Numbered from the stretch's first letter, positions 14,868 to 22,630 are shown. The stretch: 64,000 nt of DNA from JBHJHP01 sp042219855 (GCF_042219855.1 NZ_JBHJHP010000002.1:372001-436000), one strand, 5' to 3'. The notes: generated by a model not told the origin, from the letters alone. Made by a program: numbers and translations.

Positions 14868-15239
14868 ATGAAGTATTTAAGAACTGGCTTACATGAGTTT
14901 GAGACAGCTGCAGAATTGCAGAAGTTTATTCAGGAAAATGAAAACGTAATGGTTTGTACAGGTCGTATGGGCCCTATGTGTATTCCTGTTTACGGCATCA
15001 TGGAAGAACTGGAAGAAGAAGAGAAATACAGCCATGTTAAATTTGCTGTAATGGCATTCGACAGCCCTGAAGCACACATCGTTCGTAACGATCCAAAATG
15101 TGCAGGTTTTATGGGATTGCCTTTTACCATGTATTACAAAAACGGAGAAACAGCACACGCTACATCAAGCATCCAGAGTATGGATATGGTGACTTCAATT
15201 CTTGACAGAGAATTCGCCTCAGCTGATGTAGAAAAATAA
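14868..15239 (+). CDS. Atypical thioredoxin-fold protein lacking the CxxC motif
   Basis: A 123-residue thioredoxin-like protein. The fold is indicated by the N-terminal helix FETAAELQKFIQENENVMV, the active-site helix region and GLPFTMYYKNGE with the cis-proline (P85). Where thioredoxin has WCGPC this protein reads RMGPMC: the canonical cysteines are replaced by Met, and cysteines occur instead at residues 30 and 38 (CTGRMGPMC) and 78 (PKCAGFMGLPF). It is encoded between a NifX-like gene and a canonical thioredoxin reductase, so it is probably that enzyme's partner using a shifted cysteine pair. The frame and neighbours argue against a decayed gene. Confidence 0.78.
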   Translation: MKYLRTGLHEFETAAELQKFIQENENVMVCTGRMGPMCIPVYGIMEELEEEEKYSHVKFAVMAFDSPEAHIVRNDPKCAGFMGLPFTMYYKNGETAHATSSIQSMDMVTSILDREFASADVEK

Positions 15240-15329
15240 GACCCAGGTCAAATGATTATTTGGTTCATGCTTTCATGCGTGAACCAAATTCATTTATCCC
15301 AATTTTCTTGCTTAATAAATAATTTTACC

Positions 15330-16295
15330 ATGAACGAAGAATTATATGATGTAATCATTCTAGGGGCCGGACCGGCAGGACTCTCCGCCGGAATTTATGC
15401 TTCACGGAGTAAGCTGAAAACACTGATTTTGAATGAAGGAGCGATTGGAGGGCAGGTTACACTTACAGAGGAGATTGCAAACTATCCGGGTGTTGAAACC
15501 ACACATGGATACATGCTGGTGAATACCATGAAGAACCAGGCCAAATCGTTCGGATGTAAAATCAAAGCCAACCTGTCAGTTACGGATTACCGGTTGAACC
15601 AAAATATCAAAGAGATTGAGGTGAACGGGAAAGAAGTATATAAGGCCAAATCGGTAATCATAGCTGCTGGTGGTAAACCCCGCCCATTGGGTATTCCGGG
15701 TGAAGCCGAATTGAAAGGCCGCGGCGTATCCTATTGTGCCACCTGCGATGGTGACTTTTTTACAGGAAAGGAACTGGTAGTAGTAGGCGGAGGAAACTCT
15801 GCCCTTGAAGAGGCAGTGGGACTGACGAATTATGCCACAAAGGTAACCATCGTTCATCAGTTCGATCATTTTCAGGCTTTTGAACATGCAGTGAATGAGG
15901 CCAAAAATAATCCGAAGATTACGTTCGTAATGGAAAGTGAACTACGTAAAATCAAAGGAACAGATGGCGTGGAATCTGTGGTAATTGAAAACCTGAAAAG
16001 CGGCGAACAAACCGAACTAAAAACAGACGGTGTGTTTGTGTTCATCGGTTATGTGCCTAACACAGATAAAATTAAACACCTGGTTAAAACAAACGAACGG
16101 GGAGAAATTCTTGCTGATGCCGATATGAGAACTAATATTCCCGGTGTGTTTGCAGCTGGTGATTCCATTCAAAAAAGATACAGACAGGTAACCACTGCCG
16201 TAGCAGATGGTACCATTGCAGCACTTTCAACATCAGATTACGTGCGCAGTGTATTCGTTGAAAAAGAAGAAGAAATTGCCATTAGTGCAGTATAA
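15330..16295 (+). CDS. trxB: Thioredoxin-disulfide reductase
   Basis: A 321-residue flavoprotein. The FAD-binding start is YDVIILGAGPAGLSAGIYAS, the redox-active pair is SYCATCDGDFF, the NADPH motif is VVVGGGNSALEEAVGL, and the FAD end motif is TNIPGVFAAGDSIQKRYRQV. It transfers electrons from NADPH to a thioredoxin. The start at 15330 (MNEELYDV) is preferred; the open frame upstream to 15252 does not match the family. The neighbouring atypical thioredoxin is the likely substrate. A strong terminator follows 76 bases after the stop. Confidence 0.94.
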   Translation: MNEELYDVIILGAGPAGLSAGIYASRSKLKTLILNEGAIGGQVTLTEEIANYPGVETTHGYMLVNTMKNQAKSFGCKIKANLSVTDYRLNQNIKEIEVNGKEVYKAKSVIIAAGGKPRPLGIPGEAELKGRGVSYCATCDGDFFTGKELVVVGGGNSALEEAVGLTNYATKVTIVHQFDHFQAFEHAVNEAKNNPKITFVMESELRKIKGTDGVESVVIENLKSGEQTELKTDGVFVFIGYVPNTDKIKHLVKTNERGEILADADMRTNIPGVFAAGDSIQKRYRQVTTAVADGTIAALSTSDYVRSVFVEKEEEIAISAV

Positions 16296-16371
16296 AATAT
16301 AACATCCGGTTTCGTAATACAGCCAATTACAAACCAGTTTTTGTTATAGTAGCGATTGTTAGAGGTTAGAT

Positions 16372-16407
16372 AATTAAGGGTTTCGCATATGCGGGCCCTT
16401 AATTTTT
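16372..16407 (+). terminator. Rho-independent terminator after trxB
   Basis: AATTAAGGG (16372-16380) pairs with CCCTTAATT (16396-16404), with a further self-complementary CGCATATGCG inside, and the 3' arm runs into TTTTT. It ends the NifX-thioredoxin-trxB unit. Confidence 0.75.
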
Positions 16408-16432
16408 GCCACAAAATTTCCTTGAGCCTACG

Positions 16433-16473
16433 CTTACCCTTTTATTCCCTAAAGGGAACCTCACAGTTACGCT
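16433..16473. repeat. 41-bp direct repeat, left copy (beside DUF559 gene)
   Basis: The stretch starts CTTACCCTTTTATTCCC, contains a TTCCCTAAAGGGAA palindrome and ends in GTTACGCT. It recurs at 17145-17185 with a single base difference. The two copies bracket the DUF559 gene; this one abuts its 3' end. Confidence 0.75.
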
Positions 16474-16474
16474 A

Positions 16475-16885
16475 CTATTTTGAACCCATATTTGAATCCT
16501 TTAGTAAAGACAAACAAGAACTTTCAATCTTTTTAATTACCTCATCAATATTTTTTTCTACTTCCTTATTTGTAAACCGAATCACACTAATTCCATGTTT
16601 TGCAAGTTCATCTTCTCTTGAAATATCATAATCTTTGCGATTCTTAAAGTTGTGAATTTCGCCATCAATTTCGATCACCAGCTTAATTTGATGACAGTAA
16701 AAGTCTGCAATAAAAATATCAATAGGATGTTGCGATCGAAATTTTAAATTCAAAACATGCTTTTTACGTATTTTCTCCCAGAGCAATTTTTCAGCATTAG
16801 TCATGTTATTTCTTAATAGTTGCGCTTTTCTGAAAATATGAGGTTTTGCATTATAAAACATTGAGGTGTTAATGTTGATATTCAT
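16475..16885 (-). CDS. DUF559 (VSR-like endonuclease fold) protein
   Basis: A 136-residue protein of the DUF559 family: KAQLLRNNMTNAEKLLWEKI at the N-terminus, then FRSQHPIDIFIADFYCHQIK, LVIEIDGEIH and ISREDELAKHGISVIRFTNKEV. The D...E-x-D pattern matches the catalytic core of VSR/PD-(D/E)xK nucleases. The biological role is unknown. It lies alone between 41-bp direct repeats and other palindromes, and such genes are often found with dispersed repeats, so it may be carried by a small mobile unit. A downstream internal ATG at residue 9 is an alternative start. Confidence 0.85.
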   Translation of the reverse strand: MNININTSMFYNAKPHIFRKAQLLRNNMTNAEKLLWEKIRKKHVLNLKFRSQHPIDIFIADFYCHQIKLVIEIDGEIHNFKNRKDYDISREDELAKHGISVIRFTNKEVEKNIDEVIKKIESSCLSLLKDSNMGSK

Positions 16886-17196
16886 AAGTTACAGGAGTAT
16901 TGTTATTTATAAAGTTAGTAATTAAATTTTCAACGACTTCCCTTCAGGGAACAAAAGGGCACAAGTCGATGAAAATTTCTGAAATGACTGGCATTACCCC
17001 AAAATTCCCTTGAGCTTCAGCTAAGTCCTTCGCCAAAGGCTATGGGCGTCGGTGAGAGCTTCAGCGACACGCGGAAAGGGGACTTTACATTTTCCTGGAA
17101 TAACTGAATTTAAACCATAGTCCGTGATATCATATTTGCCTACTCTTACCCTTTTATTCCCTAAAGGGAACCTCACACTTACGCTCTTAATTATTT
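16886..17196. other. Non-coding repeat-rich stretch
   Basis: No gene is seen. It contains a TTCCCTTCAGGGAA palindrome (16938-16951). A segment around 16990-17010 (AAAATTCCCTTGAGC) resembles AAAATTTCCTTGAGC near 16413, so parts of the sequence left of the DUF559 gene are duplicated on its right. It ends in the right copy of the 41-bp repeat. Confidence 0.5.
17145..17185. repeat. 41-bp direct repeat, right copy
   Basis: Matches 16433-16473 with one substitution (CACTTACGCT against CAGTTACGCT at the end) and contains the same TTCCCTAAAGGGAA palindrome. Confidence 0.75.
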
Positions 17197-17199
17197 AAA

Positions 17200-17352
17200 G
17201 TCCGTAGGACTAAAATATTGGTAGAAACAGGTTAACCATTAAAAATAAATCCCGTAGGGATGATATATGATATCGTTTATTATTAACTAATGATCTCGTA
17301 CCTACGGCACTTGGATTTGTATCTTTGATTTCAAATGCTACCAATATTGTGT
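17200..17352. repeat. Second REP-type element with GTAG/CTAC and CCCGTAGGG hairpins
   Basis: AATATTGGTAG (17214-17224) and CTACCAATATT (17338-17348) are perfect inverted arms. Inside, each GTAG is followed after about 30 bases by a small hairpin (CCCGTAGGG on the left, CCTACGG with flanks on the right). Just outside is GTCCGTAGGAC. This is the layout of paired inverted REPs (a REPIN), different in sequence from the copies near the transposase. Confidence 0.65.
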
Positions 17353-17370
17353 CCAACCAGTACAATGTCG

Positions 17371-17404
17371 TAGCGAGGGCTTCACTTTGAGCGAAACCCT
17401 CGCT
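17371..17404. repeat. GCGAGGG-TTCG hairpin repeat, copy 4
   Basis: TAGCGAGGGCTTC and GAAACCCTCGCTA form a good stem just upstream of the glycosylase gene. It is the same family as the copies at 12251, 14361 and 22601. Confidence 0.65.
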
Positions 17405-17448
17405 AACTATTAAATAAATTCACTATTTTAGTCAGCCTAAACGCAACA

Positions 17449-17961
17449 ATGGCTGAAAGACTCAAACGGGAATTTTACATACGCAACGTGCTTGACGTAG
17501 CTCCGAAGCTGCTGGGAAAAACCATTGCTGTAAATCATGGCGATGAAATTCTGCGCTATAAAATTACTGAAGTTGAAGCCTATAACGGATTCGAAGACAA
17601 AGCCTGCCATGCTTCCAAGGGCCGTACCAAGCGCACCGAAATCATGTTTCACGAAGGTGGCCATGTATACATGTACCTTATCTATGGCATGTACTGGATG
17701 CTGAATATTGTAACCGGACCAAAAGATATTCCGCAGGCTGTTCTGATCCGCGGTATTGAAGGGTTCGATGGTCCGGGAAAAGCCGGAAGAGCACTTGGCC
17801 TGGACAAATCATTTTATGGTGAAGATCTGATTAAATCCAACCGTATCTGGATTGAAGATGCTCCGGTGATTTCTGATCATATCACTACACCACGCATTGG
17901 GATAGATTATGCCGGCGAACCCTGGATAAGCAAACACTGGCGATGGAAACTGATCGGATGA
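17449..17961 (+). CDS. mpg: DNA-3-methyladenine glycosylase (AAG/MPG type)
   Basis: A 170-residue base-excision repair enzyme removing alkylated purines. It has the N-terminal LKREFYIRNVLDVAPKLLGK, the catalytic glutamate in ITEVEAYNGFEDKACHASKG, the strand HVYMYLIYGMYWMLNIVTG that lines the active site, and the substrate loop AVLIRGIEGFDGPGKAGRAL. It is about 20-30 residues shorter than many bacterial homologues, mostly at the C-terminus, which ends HWRWKLIG. The stop codon lies inside a perfect 16-bp palindrome, so the end of the gene may have been rewritten by a palindrome-forming event. Confidence 0.92.
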   Translation: MAERLKREFYIRNVLDVAPKLLGKTIAVNHGDEILRYKITEVEAYNGFEDKACHASKGRTKRTEIMFHEGGHVYMYLIYGMYWMLNIVTGPKDIPQAVLIRGIEGFDGPGKAGRALGLDKSFYGEDLIKSNRIWIEDAPVISDHITTPRIGIDYAGEPWISKHWRWKLIG

Positions 17962-17981
17962 CTTCAAGTCATCCGATCAGT
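17949..17981. repeat. Perfect 16-bp palindrome across the mpg stop codon
   Basis: ACTGATCGGATGACTT (17949-17964), a single C, then its exact reverse complement (17966-17981). The left arm includes the last codons and TGA stop of mpg. No T run follows, so a simple rho-independent terminator is doubtful, although the hairpin would stabilise the mRNA end. Bases 17982-18147 hold nothing recognised. Confidence 0.8.
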
Positions 17982-18147
17982 AGCATATGAAATCCACTCT
18001 ATTAGCTGGCTTATTTCATTTATGTATTTTTAAACTTTAAAACTGTTGAAACTTGTTTTAAAATGAAAACATTGTTGAATTTTACCTGATAACTAATGTT
18101 TATTTAATTGACTATGATATTTTAATTATCATACTACTTGCATACTA

Positions 18148-19407
18148 ATGAAAAAACTGACTCTTACCATTTTTACATTCTTTATCGTTTCTCATATCTA
18201 CGGACAGATATCATTTGAAAAAGGATATTATATTAATAACCGGAACGACTCAACAGAATGCTATATTAAGAACAAAGACTGGAGTACTAACCCTAAAGAG
18301 TTTCAGTGTAAATTATCAACTGATGCTGCTCCGATTATTTTAGGTATAGATTCCGTTAAAGAATTCGGAATATATAACAAATCAAAATATATCAGGTCTG
18401 AAGTACTCATTGACAGATCCAGCCATGCAGCAACTCACATTAGTGAAACAAGGGAACCTATCTATAAAGAAGAAACACTTTTTTTAAAGGTTATTCTGGA
18501 AGGTAAAGCAAGTCTTTATTACTACAATGGAGCAGACTTCTACAGATACTTTTACAGCATTGACAGTTCAAGGATTGTTCAGTTAATATATAAACCTTAC
18601 AAAGATAAAGTTGCTAATGTAACTCCAGACTATGGTATATTACTGATTAACTATTCTTATGATAAGAAAAATGAGGATTATAAAAAGCAGTTATTAATCG
18701 ACCTACACTGTAACGCCATTTCATCTGACAAAATAAAAAGCACACAATATTATAAAAAGGATTTAATAAAGATTTTTAAACTGTACAATAAATGCAAGGA
18801 TGCGGATTATAAAGAAGACTTTGCTAAGAAGTCTAATCCTGTGTTTATCGCTTTAAGACCTGGGATACGTAAAACATCTTTATATTATAACCTGGCTACA
18901 TCTGCACTTGGACACTATGTGCCTTACATTTACGAATACCGTTTTGACAATGAAATATCATATCGTCTTGGAATAGAATCAGAACTTACACTACCCGGGA
19001 ATAAGCAAAAATGGGCCTTTCTTATTGAACCTACTTATGTGTATTTTAATTCAGATCTGAGGTATCCCGGTAATTCTGAAAAAATCGCAAATATTAAATA
19101 CCATGGAATTGAGTTGCCCCTTGGATTCAGGTATTATTTCTATTTGAATCAAAAATCAAAGATATTTGTGAATGCCGGTTACTCCTTTGGGATGGCAAGT
19201 TTTACATACCAGTTACAAACGAAAACCAATTCAAAATACTTTATAAACTACTTCACCTTTGGTGCCGGTTATAAATATAATGATAAACTGAGTGTGGAAT
19301 TGCGCTTTAGACCAACTAAAACTATATTGGAATTCGTGACTTCTGAAAATAAACATGATCCTAATCTTACCTCATTAACTATTGGTTATACAATTTTTAA
19401 AAAATAA
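18148..19407 (+). CDS. Outer-membrane beta-barrel protein, unknown
   Basis: A 419-residue protein with signal peptide KKLTLTIFTFFIVSHIYG-Q. The N-terminal half (about 20-225) is a non-barrel domain rich in Tyr, Lys and Asp (YYINNRNDSTECYIKNKDWS). The C-terminal half (about 235-419) alternates strand and turn with aromatic ends (YRLGIESELTLPG, KYHGIELPLGFRYYFYL, FVNAGYSFGMASFTYQL, KLSVELRFRPTK), typical of an eight-stranded PorT/OmpA-like barrel. It ends GYTIFKK rather than in Phe. No partner gene is adjacent. Surface location is likely, function unknown. Confidence 0.7.
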   Translation: MKKLTLTIFTFFIVSHIYGQISFEKGYYINNRNDSTECYIKNKDWSTNPKEFQCKLSTDAAPIILGIDSVKEFGIYNKSKYIRSEVLIDRSSHAATHISETREPIYKEETLFLKVILEGKASLYYYNGADFYRYFYSIDSSRIVQLIYKPYKDKVANVTPDYGILLINYSYDKKNEDYKKQLLIDLHCNAISSDKIKSTQYYKKDLIKIFKLYNKCKDADYKEDFAKKSNPVFIALRPGIRKTSLYYNLATSALGHYVPYIYEYRFDNEISYRLGIESELTLPGNKQKWAFLIEPTYVYFNSDLRYPGNSEKIANIKYHGIELPLGFRYYFYLNQKSKIFVNAGYSFGMASFTYQLQTKTNSKYFINYFTFGAGYKYNDKLSVELRFRPTKTILEFVTSENKHDPNLTSLTIGYTIFKK

Positions 19408-19630
19408 CAAAAACTGTTTTGTCTGATATTCGAAGTAAGAGTAATAAAAGCTCTAGACAAAATCACTGCATTTAGATACCTCACTTTTATTTATTTGTGT
19501 ATTTTAAACTTCAAAAGATAAGGAACCTTAAAAAACTGATTGTCATTTAGTTAAAAAAAAGAGTTGAGTTGACGATTTTATAAATTATTAATTCCCTATC
19601 AATGTTATATGCTTAAAAAATAAATATTAC
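19408..19630. other. Non-coding A+T-rich stretch
   Basis: No gene, hairpin or promoter could be assigned between the beta-barrel gene and the long palindromic repeat that follows. Confidence 0.4.
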
Positions 19631-19808
19631 TTAAAGATTCTTCGCTTCATTTTACTACGCTCAGAATGACAGTCTTTTAGGTTCATATGGGGGTGGAGGA
19701 TGGGTTGGTTTGCGAATCTGTCGCAAACCAACCCATCCTCCACCCCAACAGCCAGCAAATGCCTGTCATTCCGAGTGTAGCGAGGAATCTCTGAAGCTTT
19801 AACCGGTC
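19631..19808. repeat. Long palindromic repeat, copy 1 (26-bp perfect stem)
   Basis: A roughly 180-base element whose halves are inverted: TTCGCTTCATTTTACTACGC on the left against GTGTAGCGAGGAATCTC on the right. The centre is a perfect 26-bp stem (19690-19715 with 19721-19746) and loop ATCTG. It lies downstream of mnmA. A second copy at 22207-22384 lies upstream of prfB in the same orientation. Changes in the stem between copies are partly compensatory. Confidence 0.8.
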
Positions 19809-19854
19809 AACAGTAAATAGGAATTATTAATTGTTTTGGATAAAATACTAATTC

Positions 19855-20916
19855 CTAATTGACTATAAACCCTCCTCCCAAAATCAAATTCCCCTGCATA
19901 AAAACGGCAGTCTGGCCTTTGGCGATGGCATATTCGGGTTCGGATAAAACAACTTTTAAAATCTGATCATCATCGGTTTTACACAGCCGTCCTTTGGCCA
20001 TTTGTTTGCGGTAGCGGATTTTTACATCCAGTTCCATTCTCATCACTTTTTCAGGATCGATAAAATAGAAATTGGTGATGTAAAATTCAGTTTTATACAA
20101 CTGATGGTGTGGTCCAAGTGTAATATTTTGGGTTTCGGGATCAATATCTATAACAAACAATGGGCCTTCGATATTCAGGTTAAACCCTCTGCGCTGGCCT
20201 ACTGTATACAGATGAATGCCGTTATGCGGACCAAGAACTTCTCCTTCCGGCGAAACAAAGTTTCCTTTTAGTGCATTCAGCTTCCCCTCCGGCACATATT
20301 TTTCTAAAAACTGCTGGTATCCTTCGCCGGCAAAACAGACACTCAGACTGTCCTTCTTTTTTGCCATGGACGTAAATCCGACTTTGTCCAGGTAATCGCG
20401 GACCTTTACTTTAGTGGTCTGTCCCAACGGGAATAAAATCCGGGGCATCCACTCTTTACGTATGCTCCACAAAAAAAAGCTCTGGTCCTTATCAGGATCG
20501 GCAGCCACAGAAATGACCTGTTGTTCCTGCCAGTTTTCAATCTGCGAATAGTGCCCCGTGGCTACAAACCCGCAATTCAGCCGATCTGCATACTCCAGCA
20601 GCAAGGGCCATTTCAGCGTTTTGTTGCACAGTGCACAGGGAAAGGGTGTAATACCGTTTATATACTGATCAATAAACGGTTGAATGATGGTTTTGGCAAA
20701 GTCTTCCCGCACATCCACTACATCAATGGGAATGCCTGTTTGAATGGCAAGATTTTCAAACGCATCAAAAACCGGTTGCAGGTTATCTGATTCGTGATAA
20801 AAAACAAAGTGAATGCCGTATACCGCATACCCCTGATCTTTTAACATCAGTGCGGTTGCCGTGGAATCCACGCCGCCACTCATGGCCACTAATACGGATG
20901 TTGCGTTTGTGTTCAA
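19855..20916 (-). CDS. mnmA: tRNA 2-thiouridine(34) synthase
   Basis: A 353-residue MnmA, which puts sulfur on U34 of tRNAs for Lys, Glu and Gln. The ATP-binding motif AMSGGVDSTATALML lies at residues 11-25. The cysteine pair is PCALCNKTLKW (C97) and SVCFAGEGYQQFLEKYVP. The C-terminal barrel includes HLYTVGQRRGFNL and YAIAKGQTAVFMQG. The length is normal. It starts 8 bases after the prfB stop on the same strand, so the two translation genes form an operon. Confidence 0.94.
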   Translation of the reverse strand: MNTNATSVLVAMSGGVDSTATALMLKDQGYAVYGIHFVFYHESDNLQPVFDAFENLAIQTGIPIDVVDVREDFAKTIIQPFIDQYINGITPFPCALCNKTLKWPLLLEYADRLNCGFVATGHYSQIENWQEQQVISVAADPDKDQSFFLWSIRKEWMPRILFPLGQTTKVKVRDYLDKVGFTSMAKKKDSLSVCFAGEGYQQFLEKYVPEGKLNALKGNFVSPEGEVLGPHNGIHLYTVGQRRGFNLNIEGPLFVIDIDPETQNITLGPHHQLYKTEFYITNFYFIDPEKVMRMELDVKIRYRKQMAKGRLCKTDDDQILKVVLSEPEYAIAKGQTAVFMQGNLILGGGFIVN

Positions 20917-20924
20917 ACCGAAAA

Positions 20925-22035
20925 TTAACGTGTTGATACCACACTGTCGCTGGCACCGAACATCATGAGATAAGCCTTGATGAAATCATCCAGATCGCCA
21001 TCCATAACAGCCGGAACATTGGATGTTTCATGACCGGTACGCAGGTCCTTCACCATTTTGTAAGGCTGAAACACATACGAACGAATTTGTGATCCCCACT
21101 CGTTTTTCTGCTTCGATCCTTCAATCTTTTCCTGTTCCTCCATCCGTTTACGCAACTCCAGCTCATACAGCTGAGACTTTAAAATACGCATAGCATTTTC
21201 CTTATTCCCCAACTGAGAACGGCTTTCGGTATTCTCTATGATAATTCCTGAAGGTGCATGGCGCAGACGTACACCGGTCTCTACCTTATTTACATTCTGA
21301 CCACCGGCACCTCCTGAACGAAAGGTTTCCCATGTAATATCAGCGGCATTAACCTCAATTTCAATCGTATCATCCACAAGGGGAGCCACAAAAACCGACG
21401 TAAATGAGGTCATACGCTTATTCTGTGCATTGAAAGGCGACAGGCGAACCAGACGGTGGACCCCGTTTTCACCTTTCAGGTAACCATAGGCATAATCGCC
21501 TTCTACCTGAAGCGTAACCGATTTAACACCGGTTTCATCTCCGGCAACAAAATGCGTTTCCGTGACTTTGTATTTATGACTCTCACACCAGCGCAGGTAC
21601 ATACGCAACAGCATATCCGCCCAGTCGTTCGACTCAGTTCCACCTGCTCCGGCATTGATCTTTATAATGGCACCCATGCGATCTTCTTCACGACGCAGCA
21701 TGTTTTTCAGTTCCAGTGCCTCTATCAGGTTTACCGTTTCAGCATAGTGTTGATCCACCTCCTCTTCGGAAGCTTCACCTTCTTTATGGAAATCGTACAA
21801 AACCTGTAAGTCTTCTATGGAAGTAGTAATTTCGTTGTACCGGTTGACCCAGTCTTTCAGATCATTCAGTTCTTTCATCTGCGCTTCGGCTGTTTTGGGA
21901 TCATTCCAGAAATCGGGTGCCTGGGTGCGCAGTTCCTGCTCTTCGAGTTCTATCTGTTTTCGGTCGATGTCAAAGGTACCTCCTCAGAACATCCCGTCGG
22001 GATGAGAGTTCTTTGATATTTTCAATTGTAATCAT
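20925..22035 (-). CDS. prfB: Peptide chain release factor 2, with programmed +1 frameshift
   Basis: The gene is read in two frames. ATG at 22035 opens 21 codons (MITIENIKELSSRRDVLRRYL) to an in-frame TGA at 21972-21970. The site reads AGGAGG-TAC-CTT-TGA-C, the classic RF2 frameshift signal with a Shine-Dalgarno-like AGGAGG (21984-21979) three bases before CTT. Shifting +1 gives GAC (Asp) and continues for 348 codons to 20925, 369 residues in all. The second frame carries the RF2 family's GGQ catalytic motif (FRSGGAGGQNVNKVETGVRL), DWADMLLRMYLRWCESHKY and NVPAVMDGDLDDFIKAYL. RF2 recognises TGA, so its own level controls the shift. A 7-bp hairpin (21990-22004) sits just upstream of the AGGAGG. 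Confidence 0.95.
21970..22004 (-). promoter_or_regulatory. prfB programmed frameshift site
   Basis: In order on the minus strand: palindrome CATCCCG-A-CGGGATG (22004-21990), AGGAGG (21984-21979), TAC, slippery CTT (21975-21973), and TGA followed by C. The spacing between the Shine-Dalgarno-like sequence and CTT equals that of the Escherichia coli prfB site. The palindrome is not part of the known minimal signal. Confidence 0.9.
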
Positions 22036-22086
22036 GGTTCTTAAATTTTTACGGCTACAAAAGTAGGAAATCAATTACGATTTACG

Positions 22087-22174
22087 AATTAAGAATGAGG
22101 AATTAGTGTTTGTTGATAGGAACCCGGTTACCGAGTGAAACAAAGTTTCATATCAAAGTAACCTGCATACAATC
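22087..22174. repeat. 88-bp direct repeat, copy A
   Basis: It begins AATTAAGAATGAGGAATTAG and contains nested dyads GGTTAC/GTAAC and GAAAC/GTTTC. It is about 88% identical by eye to 22396-22482, with many differences that keep the pairing. Confidence 0.65.
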
Positions 22175-22206
22175 ATTGTTGCCCTGTTAAAAAATCAATA
22201 TTAAGT

Positions 22207-22384
22207 AAAGATCCTTCGCTTCATTTTATTACGCTCAGAATGACAGTCTCTTAGGTTCATATGGGGCTGTAGGATGGGTTGGTTTTCGAATCTGTAGCAA
22301 ACCAACCCATCCTCCAGCCCAACAGCCAGAAAATACTTGTCATTCTGAGTGCAGCGAGGAATCTCTGGAGCTATAACCGGACAA
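22207..22384. repeat. Long palindromic repeat, copy 2
   Basis: The same element as 19631-19808, in the same orientation, with central stem near 22263-22319. Relative to copy 1 the outer stem changed from GGGTGG/CCACCC to GGGCTG/CAGCCC, keeping the pairing. It lies between two 88-base repeats upstream of prfB. Confidence 0.8.
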
Positions 22385-22395
22385 TTCTGTTTATC

Positions 22396-22482
22396 AATTA
22401 AGAATGAGGAATTAGTGTTCGTTGATAGGAGCCTGGTTACTGAGTGAAACGAAGTTTCGTATCGAAGTAACCTTGATACAAT
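22396..22482. repeat. 88-bp direct repeat, copy B
   Basis: Second copy of 22087-22174, with the dyads GGTTAC/GTAACC and GAAAC/GTTTC intact. Confidence 0.65.
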
Positions 22483-22600
22483 TACGGATTATTAATGTTG
22501 AATTAGGAATTTGTTCTCAATCAGATATATCAACTCCCACAGATGGATCGTTATTTTACATCCAGCAGATCACGCCGATTTCCGCTGATATAAATTTAAG

Positions 22601-22630
22601 TGAGGGCTTCGGTTAAAACGAAACTCTCGC
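22601..22630. repeat. GCGAGGG-TTCG hairpin repeat, copy 5
   Basis: GTGAGGGCTTCG and CGAAACTCTCGC with loop GTTAAAA, at the 3' end of the ureohydrolase-like gene. It belongs to the family at 12251-12281. Confidence 0.6.

Noticed and set aside
21970..21972. In-frame TGA in prfB considered as a selenocysteine codon or a sequencing error
   Set aside because: The AGGAGG-TAC-CTT-TGA-C context is the established RF2 frameshift signal and explains it fully.
19631..22482. Repeated blocks considered as a CRISPR array
   Set aside because: The repeats are long, palindromic and separated by genes; there are no regular short spacers and no cas genes.
22422..22616. Small open frame in the repeat region
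   Set aside because: It consists of the 88-base repeat and hairpin sequence and has no independent support.
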